From positions 1 through 48,531 of the forward strand of contig CABUHE010000014.1 in NCBI GenBank assembly GCA_902491375.1: a DNA stretch of 48,531 nt, written 5' to 3'. Below, piece after piece: positions 42,034 through 48,531 of the stretch (position 1 is its first letter; every line of letters starts with the position of its first letter). The notes beneath the pieces were generated by a model. That model was not told the origin of the DNA, searched no databases, and saw only the letters and a list, made by a program, of their open reading frames with translations. The position numbers were made by a program, and so were the translations under genes. The DNA is from an uncultured Prevotella sp. GTDB taxonomy: Bacteria; Bacteroidota; Bacteroidia; Bacteroidales; Bacteroidaceae.

Positions 42034-45000
42034 TCAATATTTTTGATTAATATCAGCTTTCAATTTATCATATAATTCAACAAAATGTTTATATGTTTTC
42101 TCAGCAAATAATAAGTCGTCTAAACTGCCATTAAAGTATTTTCTGTAAACATATTCCACACATTCATCATTATAATTACTGTGCATAAACATATTACGTG
42201 CCTGGATTAAAAATTCAGACTCTTCACTATTGAAAACAGAATACTTATCATTATAAGGCGTTATTAAATCTTTTCGGAAATTGAAATGTGTATTATTCAC
42301 TCTTTTAAGTTTTAAAACTTCAATTATCTTGTGTTCAATTTCATGGCAATATTTTACCACACAAACTCTGTAATTTTCAAAAGCAGCCTCCTCTTCCAAA
42401 TAGCTTGCATAATTCCAATTGATATGATTAGGATGTACTTTATGGAATGCTTTCTTAAAGCTGTTGAACTTATAATCTACAGCCAGCCGACAGATTTTGC
42501 CATAATCCTTTAATTTCACATTATCCGCATTAAGACTTATATTTTCAAAAGTCTTGGAAAAACTCACAACCTTACTGAATAGATTTTCCAACTTATCCAA
42601 ACCTATATTCTCAGAATTTACATCTTTAAATACATCTGAAAATATATTCTTTGCCATAAAAAGCAGTAATATATCTTGTATCTGGTACATACGTATGGTC
42701 GCTTCATTATCACAGACCTCTTTGTATCCTTTCCGACTCAGATGTTCTTCTTTACTGATATATTCGTTTGCTTTTGTCGTACTTATTCTTTGAGGCTTTA
42801 AGGACAACAGAGCTGACTTTCTTTCGTCAAGACTCATATACTTACCTTTTTTCTTTTCTTCAGACGTAAGTCTCATATTCTTCTCAAAATAAGCATACCG
42901 ACGAGGCTGATTATAAAAGTCCTGGAATCCACCTTTCTCTATTTTATTATAGAACATCAGTATCAGATAGGCAGCATTTATAGACGGATTCTTACCTGTA
43001 CGGGCATTCTTAATATCAGCATTCAATTTTGTTTTCATCATAAATTCTTTTATAGCATCTGTAAAAATGCCTCGAGGCAGAAAGACAGGAACATCTCCGA
43101 CTGTTTGATACGTATTATCATCTTTCTGTAATCTCCTCAATATATGACAAGGCGTATTCAGTTTACCTTGATATATTTTTCTTTCAATATTATCGAAATA
43201 TATTTTTCTTTCTTTCAGATAAGTGACATAGAAATCATACAAAGTGCTGCAGTCACTTAATTTTATTTTCTTCAAAAACGGGTGTTCATGATTCCCCGTA
43301 GTCAGCATGGCACGTTTGAACACTTCTTCTAGAATATCATGTCTGTAATATGCCAGCGAAGCTTGCATTGCCTGAAAGTTCGCACCGGTCAGTTTGTCAC
43401 TGCTCTTTTCCGCCGGTTGAAGATGTATTATGTCATGAGAAAGTACATCTGCCATCTTGCCTGGTTTCAATGTAGAATGTCCCATTTTACCGTATGCCGA
43501 ATTACTTTCATTTATACGTTTTATCTCATCAAGTCTGCTCTGGGTCCATATTATTTCTTTTTTGACACGACGTAACATCAGACTTTCTTTATCTTCACAG
43601 TTCTTTTTCTCATCCTTTTGACTTTTTATTGACATCTTCACCAGCTCTTTGACGCTATAAATACAGCGGTTACGGTATTCCCTTCGGGAACGGATATAAG
43701 CATAAAACAGCATTGCCGGAAGTTCATATATGCTCATCCAAAAGTCGGGTTCGGGGCATTTAATGCCTTTCTCGCTGATAACAGGATTATAATCTCTGTC
43801 CTCGTCATATATCTTTATACCTATGTTGTTATTATTAATTATGAAATGCGGCTTAGCCCTAAGTATATGTGGCTCAAAAGCATCTGTCAATGTATAGCCC
43901 GGCTCGTTTGAGTCCTTTATCTTTACATTGTACTTTTCGGCAATATAATCTGATGATACATCATTTAACGATCTGCAGAATCCGCAGATGCAGTCTGTCA
44001 GATATCTTTCTTTACTGCTGCCATCTATCAGTTCCTTCATGTAACCTTTATAGACATAATTGCCCATATAAGTATAAAACATAAAATCCTTGAACTCGTC
44101 ACTCTGAGATATGAACTCCAATGTCAGGGGTACAAACCTGTCACGGTAACGGATGCGTGATTTCACATCTTCCTCATCTTGAGTATCAAGATAATTATTA
44201 ATATAGTCAAAAGAAAGAGTGTCACTGAGTTCTTTGGGGATTTTTGACAGTTCGTTCAAGATGCCGAGTCCCAAAGATGCCCTATCCATTTTCTCACTTT
44301 TCAACCTATCATACGGTTTTATATTGGAAAAAGCCAGAAAAGTCTCAAGTGTCATTCTATATGACCTTTCATCACTGCGTTTAAAACCGCCTAAAGCCTT
44401 GAGAAATATAAAACCGTATTTACGGTTAAGGAACAATGATATTACAAAGGCAAGTCCCTTCTCTGTCAGGTTGTTATTTTCTGACAAAACATAATAGAAT
44501 TTATCTTTTACAGTTCTTCTGACAACTTTTCCTTTTACAGCCTTATACCTACGTAAATGAGCAACCTCGCTTTCATCTGCCATAAAACGCTGCTTGGCTA
44601 GATTCACGGCACTGTCGTATATTTTATCAAGAGCATTCAGGATTCCACACACATACCTATGTCCCGCACTTGAAACGGACTCTATTTTTATATTTCCAAA
44701 GTTCACCTGTTCATGGTCATAATGAGTGTATTCATTACGAAGGCTATCTACTAGACAGAAGAATGAACGCAATACAGATTTATAGAATGCTTTCATGACA
44801 TTCAAATCCGCATCACCGTTGTCCAATCCGGCTGGACTTCTTAAAGCCTTAATCCATGGAAAATAAAACTCAACGACATTCTCCAGATTTGCATAACTGA
44901 CATTTCCAAACACATCATCCAAAATTTCCATCTCATTCTTGTCTTCTATTCTTGAATCCATGTGATGGTATATTTTACCTGCCATCAGCTCTATCGTGTT

Positions 45001-45072
45001 CGAGAAATTATCCCTGGCCATGTTCAGATATGCGCCGAAAATATATTTCTGATCCTTACTTCCTATTTCCAT
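42034..45072 (-). CDS. cas13b: Cas13b, RNA-guided RNase of CRISPR type VI-B
   Basis: 1012 residues, shorter than the roughly 1100-1200 typical of Cas13b but longer than the compact Cas13bt group. Two HEPN RxxxxH motifs lie at the ends: R112-N-E-Y-T-H117 and R959-N-M-F-M-H964, the Cas13b layout. Internal blocks match BzCas13b-type proteins: SLAYYRHDILEEVFKRAML, FYVTYLKERKIYFDNIE, VPVFLPRGIFTDAIKEF, LFMAKNIFSDVFKD. crRNA-guided binding of target RNA activates the composite HEPN site for cutting of target and bystander RNA. AAAGGGGGAATC precedes the ATG, a good ribosome binding site. Probable -7 element at 45247-45254. The next upstream operon ends in a terminator, so cas13b is transcribed separately. 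No Csx27, Csx28, Cas1 or Cas2 nearby. Confidence 0.95.
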   Translation of the reverse strand: MEIGSKDQKYIFGAYLNMARDNFSNTIELMAGKIYHHMDSRIEDKNEMEILDDVFGNVSYANLENVVEFYFPWIKALRSPAGLDNGDADLNVMKAFYKSVLRSFFCLVDSLRNEYTHYDHEQVNFGNIKIESVSSAGHRYVCGILNALDKIYDSAVNLAKQRFMADESEVAHLRRYKAVKGKVVRRTVKDKFYYVLSENNNLTEKGLAFVISLFLNRKYGFIFLKALGGFKRSDERSYRMTLETFLAFSNIKPYDRLKSEKMDRASLGLGILNELSKIPKELSDTLSFDYINNYLDTQDEEDVKSRIRYRDRFVPLTLEFISQSDEFKDFMFYTYMGNYVYKGYMKELIDGSSKERYLTDCICGFCRSLNDVSSDYIAEKYNVKIKDSNEPGYTLTDAFEPHILRAKPHFIINNNNIGIKIYDEDRDYNPVISEKGIKCPEPDFWMSIYELPAMLFYAYIRSRREYRNRCIYSVKELVKMSIKSQKDEKKNCEDKESLMLRRVKKEIIWTQSRLDEIKRINESNSAYGKMGHSTLKPGKMADVLSHDIIHLQPAEKSSDKLTGANFQAMQASLAYYRHDILEEVFKRAMLTTGNHEHPFLKKIKLSDCSTLYDFYVTYLKERKIYFDNIERKIYQGKLNTPCHILRRLQKDDNTYQTVGDVPVFLPRGIFTDAIKEFMMKTKLNADIKNARTGKNPSINAAYLILMFYNKIEKGGFQDFYNQPRRYAYFEKNMRLTSEEKKKGKYMSLDERKSALLSLKPQRISTTKANEYISKEEHLSRKGYKEVCDNEATIRMYQIQDILLLFMAKNIFSDVFKDVNSENIGLDKLENLFSKVVSFSKTFENISLNADNVKLKDYGKICRLAVDYKFNSFKKAFHKVHPNHINWNYASYLEEEAAFENYRVCVVKYCHEIEHKIIEVLKLKRVNNTHFNFRKDLITPYNDKYSVFNSEESEFLIQARNMFMHSNYNDECVEYVYRKYFNGSLDDLLFAEKTYKHFVELYDKLKADINQKY

Positions 45073-45382
45073 GATTCCCCCTTTATGTTTTTACGACAAT
45101 AATTTCAACCTAATACAGACAGGTCAAGTCATGCAGTAGTCTTTAAATAAAATTACCGTTTGAACCAAGCGGAACGATATACTTTTATCTTTATGTAGGT
45201 TTACAAAGTCTGTCCATTATTAATGGTTGCCAATACATGGCTAATGCAAAATTAATAAATTTCATCCTATTTTAAACATCACAGAATACGATATTTTTAT
45301 TTATACCAAAAGTTATGCTAAGTCATAAGTGATAACCGGTCTTAATACTTATTCTAGTGTAAATATGTTCTTTGAGAGCAAA
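45073..45382. other. Upstream region of cas13b
   Basis: About 310 AT-rich bases with no ORF. It holds the candidate cas13b -7 element at 45247-45254 and a leader of about 170 bases; no repeat-like sequence was seen in it. Confidence 0.55.
45247..45254 (-). promoter_or_regulatory. Candidate -7 element of cas13b
   Basis: TAATTTTG on the minus strand; only a weak TTTA-like -33 box. Leader about 170 bases. Confidence 0.4.
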
Positions 45383-45420
45383 AATAAAAAAAACAGGAAA
45401 CATTTTAATCTGTTTCCTGT
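45383..45420 (-). terminator. Strong terminator upstream of cas13b
   Basis: Minus strand ACAGGAAAC pairs with GTTTCCTGT around ten bases, followed by TTTTTTTT. It ends the operon of the two unknown genes 8 bases after the stop codon and insulates cas13b from it. Confidence 0.85.
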
Positions 45421-45428
45421 CATAATAG

Positions 45429-45857
45429 TTACTTTGTCTTTATTTTCAATACAAGTTCGTCTTCCTTTATATCCAGACTCATATTGGTTATCTTGTCTCC
45501 ATTAAGTAATTCCGCACTTTTAATATACGCACTGATAAAATCTGTCTGTTCCATTGAATATGTATAACCGAACGGGACTTTAGGGAAAGGATCCGGCATC
45601 CTGAATCCATTAAAATCTTCGCCCGTAACCATATAGGCATCTGCGTCTATGATGCTTTTCTTCGGGTTTGCACGGAGAGCTGAATAATCAACAATACGAT
45701 GGAATGAAAGTGTCGCTTCATCATTCTTTACATAAAGTCTGAATATTACCATGTCTTCACCAACATATTGGTCCAGGTCATTCTGAACGGCTTTTTCTAT
45801 CTCAGCTGTTGTCTGTTTGTCCGTATTATAAATTTTTGATGTTATGAACAGTCTCAT
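45429..45857 (-). CDS. Unknown 142-residue protein, second gene of operon upstream of cas13b
   Basis: No family recognised. Soluble, mixed alpha/beta, acidic: MRLFITSKIYNTDKQTTAEIEKAVQ, DMVIFRLYVKNDEATLSFHRIVDY, then PDPFPKVPFGYTYSMEQTDFISAYIKSAELL and a C-terminal beta strand LVLKIKTK. No RxxxxH motif and no membrane helix, so it is neither Csx28 nor Csx27. A strong AAGGAGG ribosome binding site precedes the ATG. Starts 2 bases after the stop of the 110-residue gene. May belong to the mobile-element cargo; a link to Cas13b is unproven. Confidence 0.7.
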   Translation of the reverse strand: MRLFITSKIYNTDKQTTAEIEKAVQNDLDQYVGEDMVIFRLYVKNDEATLSFHRIVDYSALRANPKKSIIDADAYMVTGEDFNGFRMPDPFPKVPFGYTYSMEQTDFISAYIKSAELLNGDKITNMSLDIKEDELVLKIKTK

Positions 45858-45859
45858 AA

Positions 45860-46192
45860 TTAATCCTCCTTTGTTTTTTGTGATGTGATACTTAGTTTAA
45901 TTTTCATTTTCTTCCTTAAGAATGATACAAGTCCCTGATAAGCATCAATTCTTTTTCTTTCTCTTGGAATAACTCTCAATGCTTCCTGCAGTGTAAGACT
46001 GATGCAGAAGCCAGTTTTAAAGTCTTCCTGATAAATTCTTTTAAGTGATTCTATATCCTCCTTGTATTTTTTAGGAATTTTCATTTCTGCTGTCTTTTCC
46101 TCTACGGTTACATCAGGCTCAGCATTCTCCTGACGATTGGAACAGGAACCCCGTTCTGATTCCAATAACATACAAATGTATTCTTCTAACAT
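45860..46192 (-). CDS. Unknown 110-residue protein, first gene of operon upstream of cas13b
   Basis: No family recognised. A short hydrophobic start (LEEYICMLLESE), a disordered acidic middle (residues about 18-40), then a helical C-terminal domain IPKKYKEDIESLKRIYQEDFKTGFCISLTLQEALRVIPRERKRIDAYQGLVSFLRKKMKIKLSI. The CISLTLQEALRVIPRERKR segment resembles small proteins of Bacteroidota conjugative elements, but I cannot name one. Basic C-terminus could bind nucleic acid. Cotranscribed with the 142-residue gene. Confidence 0.65.
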   Translation of the reverse strand: MLEEYICMLLESERGSCSNRQENAEPDVTVEEKTAEMKIPKKYKEDIESLKRIYQEDFKTGFCISLTLQEALRVIPRERKRIDAYQGLVSFLRKKMKIKLSITSQKTKED

Positions 46193-46640
46193 TATTTTTT
46201 ATTTATCTCACTAATCAGGGTATCAAGGCTTCAGAACCGCGTTTTTGTCATTTCAGAGAAAGATGATATTGGAATAGTTGGAAGTTTTACACAACAGGAA
46301 GTATAGAAGTATAATGGAATATTTTATTTAAAGATTTTCAATACGTTTAATAATCTTTCCGCTCTTTGTAGATTTTCATTTCATTTGCAATGTTATTCTA
46401 CTTTCAACAGGCCCATAAAAAATAGCCGTCATTTTACAGACAGTCTTTCTCTCATTTTAAGTCAATCATCCGCTTTACCAGACTAATGAAATGAACAGTA
46501 CAGATATTCACTCTCTTCAATATAAGAATCCTGTCCTTTCTGAATACCATTTTACGGTTTTTCTCCTCAAGGGTAATCTCTGTAAACTCTCTGATAAAGT
46601 CTGTAGTAAAGACTAAGAATTATCTCATGGGACAAAAAAT
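46193..46640. other. AT-rich gap without a gene
   Basis: About 450 bases; no ORF with a plausible start and binding site, no tRNA or CRISPR-like repeat. Presumably holds the promoter of the 45860-46192 gene, but no clear TAnnTTTG was found. Confidence 0.5.
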
Positions 46641-46667
46641 AAAAGGCGGCCCGTAAAAGGTCGCCTT
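46641..46667 (-). terminator. Terminator downstream of the M20-like peptidase gene
   Basis: AAGGCGACC pairs with GGCCGCCTT (one G-T pair), followed by TTATTTTTTG on the minus strand. Confidence 0.65.
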
Positions 46668-46756
46668 GTGATAAAGAGTTCATGTGATATGTTTTTCTCG
46701 TTTCTGACTTTATGTCTTTCAGCATAAATCAACGCATTTTTCAATATACGGTCTGT

Positions 46757-46855
46757 TGCTTTGTAAAAGGGCATCTTTTGCTGTATGAAAGGGCATGTCC
46801 TGTCGCTTGAAAGGGCATCTTTTGCTGTCTTATCTGCCGTCTTTTACTTCGCCGG
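46757..46855. repeat. Dispersed intergenic repeat, copy D
   Basis: Units TGTAAAAGGGCATCTTTTGC, TGAAAGGGCATGTCC, TGAAAGGGCATCTTTTGC and GCCGTCTTTTAC. Lies in the 3' region of the M20-like gene inside the accessory half, showing the repeat family is not limited to the core. Confidence 0.7.
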
Positions 46856-46909
46856 TATCTGTTCTCTGTCAAATATCTGATAATCAGTATGATAGAATTT
46901 CTGTATATT

Positions 46910-48064
46910 CTATAACAGCATATCCTCATTATCCTCATACTGAAGCTCTGTCTGTACGTCGTCACATATCATCGCGAAATCGTCGAAACATAACATCGGG
47001 TATTCTTCTCCGTAGAACGAGTGGATGTCAGAGGGTGTGAGCGTGGGGTCTTCCGTCATTGCATCACGCACCGTCGAATAGGCATCCTCATACTCGTCCC
47101 ACCATACTGTCCTGCTGTCTCCTGCCCTTTCAAACACTGCCTCATGTCTGTACACCTCACGGCAGTCTGTCAGTATGTGTCTGATGAACCTCCAGCTCTT
47201 CAGAAGGTCTTTCTTAACCGTATACTCCCTGTCCGTATGGGGCTCGTAATATCCGCAGGAGACGTTCACGCAGCTTATGCCGAGTCCCTGTCCCTTAAGC
47301 TCTGCCACATCTGTCATCATGCCGTCTGTCTCCCTGTATCCGTAACGGCTGTATTCCGTTGCCTGTATGAAACTCTCCGAGCAGATGTCCGTAAAGCCGA
47401 TTCTGGTTATCAAATCTGAACTGCCTTTCCTGTCCGGCTCTATCACAAAACGGCAGTCGTCAAAGAACTCCATCCTTGCCCTTCCGCTTCCCGTACAGCC
47501 TGTCTCCTCCTCTACGAAGAACACGACTTTTAGCGCGTCGGTAACAAGCAGACTCTGAAGGCAGAGCCATATTCCGTTCTTGTCGTCTGCTCCCAAACCG
47601 CAGTATCTTCTGTCCTTAGCACTGTAGCCGAAGATTATCTCGTCTGTCTCTACCGCTCTGAAGTCTGACGGATGGTAGTCCTGTACCTGGTCAAGATGTG
47701 CGACCATGCATGGATAAGTATCCGAACGGCCTTTTGTTATGTAGATGTTGCCTGTGTTTCCGTCTCTTTCTATCCTTGCTCCGGGAACGTTAGTCCTTAT
47801 CCATCCGCATATAAACCGTGACAGCCTTCCCTCTTTTCCTGACCGGCTGTGGATTCCGTAAAGCTCCTTAAGCAGTCTGAAACGGCCGCTTTTTGTTGTC
47901 TTTCTGTATGATTTTGTATCTGACTTTCCGTACTTCCTTACATTGCCGTTTCCGTATGTTTTTCTGTTACGGTTTACATTGTCCTTTACTTTATTTTCCG
48001 TACTGTCATTACTTATGTCTTTCATGACGGTCATTGCTTCCGTCTTTGTCTTTTTCGTTTCCAT
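46910..48064 (-). CDS. M20-like metallopeptidase homologue of the accessory region
   Basis: 384 residues. After a basic low-complexity N-terminus (about 1-60, rich in Lys, Asn, Tyr) follows an M20/peptidase-T-like zinc-hydrolase core: H123-x-D125 in MVAHLDQVQD, bridging Asp160 in GLGADDKNG, catalytic Glu185/Glu186 in FFVEEETG, Asp211 in IEPDRKG, and a late His276 in YYEPHTDREY. All expected metal ligands are visible, so it may be active. The dimerisation (lid) domain appears short. The acidic C-terminus ends YEDNEDMLL. Such proteins recur on Bacteroidota plasmids and conjugative elements; substrate unknown. The divergent AT-rich gap upstream gives no clear promoter. Confidence 0.78.
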   Translation of the reverse strand: METKKTKTEAMTVMKDISNDSTENKVKDNVNRNRKTYGNGNVRKYGKSDTKSYRKTTKSGRFRLLKELYGIHSRSGKEGRLSRFICGWIRTNVPGARIERDGNTGNIYITKGRSDTYPCMVAHLDQVQDYHPSDFRAVETDEIIFGYSAKDRRYCGLGADDKNGIWLCLQSLLVTDALKVVFFVEEETGCTGSGRARMEFFDDCRFVIEPDRKGSSDLITRIGFTDICSESFIQATEYSRYGYRETDGMMTDVAELKGQGLGISCVNVSCGYYEPHTDREYTVKKDLLKSWRFIRHILTDCREVYRHEAVFERAGDSRTVWWDEYEDAYSTVRDAMTEDPTLTPSDIHSFYGEEYPMLCFDDFAMICDDVQTELQYEDNEDMLL

Positions 48065-48220
48065 AATTCTTTGTTTTTTTATTGTTTGTTGTTATGTTTT
48101 GTAATTCTGTTTTGTTGTTATATCTGTATCTCTGTACATTATTATTCATGAAGAACGGGAAGAGAACTATTGGTTTCCGTTCTGTCTTCCGTATCTGTCC
48201 TCTCCCGCTGTTCCTTTTTG

Positions 48221-48531
48221 TCATTCTGCCGTATGCGTTACCTCCGTGCGGTAGGGTTTCCCTTCAGGGTCCACCTCGTCATAGTACTCTCCCATGTAAA
48301 GGTATAGCTCTCCCCTCTGTTCTGCCTCCTCTGCGGAGTCCACGCTTATCGTGCGTCTCTCGTATTCAGATTCCACAGTGTTCCACGACAGGTATTCTGT
48401 AAGGCTGTCATTGTCCTCAAAGAATTCCTCATCCCAGTCGCTCCAGTACCAGTTGTCCTCCTTGTAGGACTCATCTGCCCTCTCCATGCAGTCGCAGCAG
48501 CAGTAGGTCTCTCCCGTTATCTCGGAGTAAT
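48221..48531 (-). CDS. Partial acidic protein with a Cys-rich N-terminal motif, cut by the window edge
   Basis: Read from the stop at 48221 the frame stays open to the end of the window, so the 5' end is missing. An internal ATG exists at 48487, but upstream of it the frame encodes EITGETYCCCDC, which joins smoothly to MERADESYKEDNWYW, so the gene is probably longer. The visible part is very acidic and aromatic (EDNWYWSDWDEEFFEDNDS). The CCCDC cluster suggests metal binding. No family named. Confidence 0.6.
   Translation of the reverse strand, partial: YSEITGETYCCCDCMERADESYKEDNWYWSDWDEEFFEDNDSLTEYLSWNTVESEYERRTISVDSAEEAEQRGELYLYMGEYYDEVDPEGKPYRTEVTHTAE

Noticed and set aside
45429..46192. 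Reading one of the two genes upstream of cas13b as Csx28 or Csx27
   Set aside because: Neither has an RxxxxH HEPN motif or membrane helices of the expected kind, and a strong terminator separates them from cas13b.

Overview
The window reads as a chromosome segment of a Bacteroidales species, most likely Prevotella or a close relative. This rests on the Bacteroidota-type promoters (TTTG, about 20 bases, TAnnTTTG) seen upstream of many genes, TonB-dependent receptors, lipoproteins, a dimeric glycyl-tRNA synthetase, periplasmic-TPR/HTH regulators, and core genes with little Shine-Dalgarno signal. It splits into a core half (1 to about 36,000) and an accessory, AT-rich half (about 36,000 to the end), with tRNA-Leu(UAG) at the junction.

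Core half. 1-7,950: end of an unknown gene, flavodoxin and carboxymuconolactone-decarboxylase-type redox genes, a FabK/nitronate-monooxygenase-like enzyme, a MATE efflux pump preceded by a promoter-to-terminator unit that looks like a stand-alone small RNA or attenuator, then glyS with an FKBP lipoprotein. 8,100-15,800: two related modules, each pairing a small four-helix membrane protein with a periplasmic-TPR/transmembrane/LuxR-type-HTH regulator; tiny secreted or membrane peptides lie beside the first and an outer-membrane beta-barrel receptor lies between them. 16,000-21,020: an overlapping gene cluster with tatA, tatC, a fused NapH/NapG-like polyferredoxin carrying an internal twin-arginine motif, a Tat-signal aldo/keto reductase, a DUF1893 protein and an ECF S component; it looks like an export system packaged with its own iron-sulphur cargo. 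21,100-28,640: TonB receptor, DUF362 protein, K+/H+ antiporter, FecE-type ATPase, S41 protease, DUF3316-like protein. 28,689-35,736: topoisomerase IV subunit A and a cobQ-cobD-cbiB operon for late cobalamin assembly.

Accessory half. After tRNA-Leu come a tandem 11-bp repeat, an orphan 448-residue protein, decayed IS256-type transposase pieces, a Panacea-type toxin-antitoxin pair, a TGA-interrupted Cys-rich ORF, a hipBA pair, and the main item: a type VI-B CRISPR-Cas locus with a compact Cas13b (1012 residues, two RxxxxH HEPN motifs) and a six-repeat array 24 bases beyond its stop codon. No csx27, csx28, cas1 or cas2 is in the window. Upstream is a two-gene operon of unknown function ending in a strong terminator, then an M20-like metallopeptidase and a gene cut by the window edge. 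Stacked toxin-antitoxin and RNA-targeting systems, IS debris and the tRNA edge together suggest a defence island.

A family of roughly 80-100 bp intergenic repeats built on units like TAAAAGGGCATCTTTTG occurs four times, in both halves. All assignments come from reading motifs; no database search was run.
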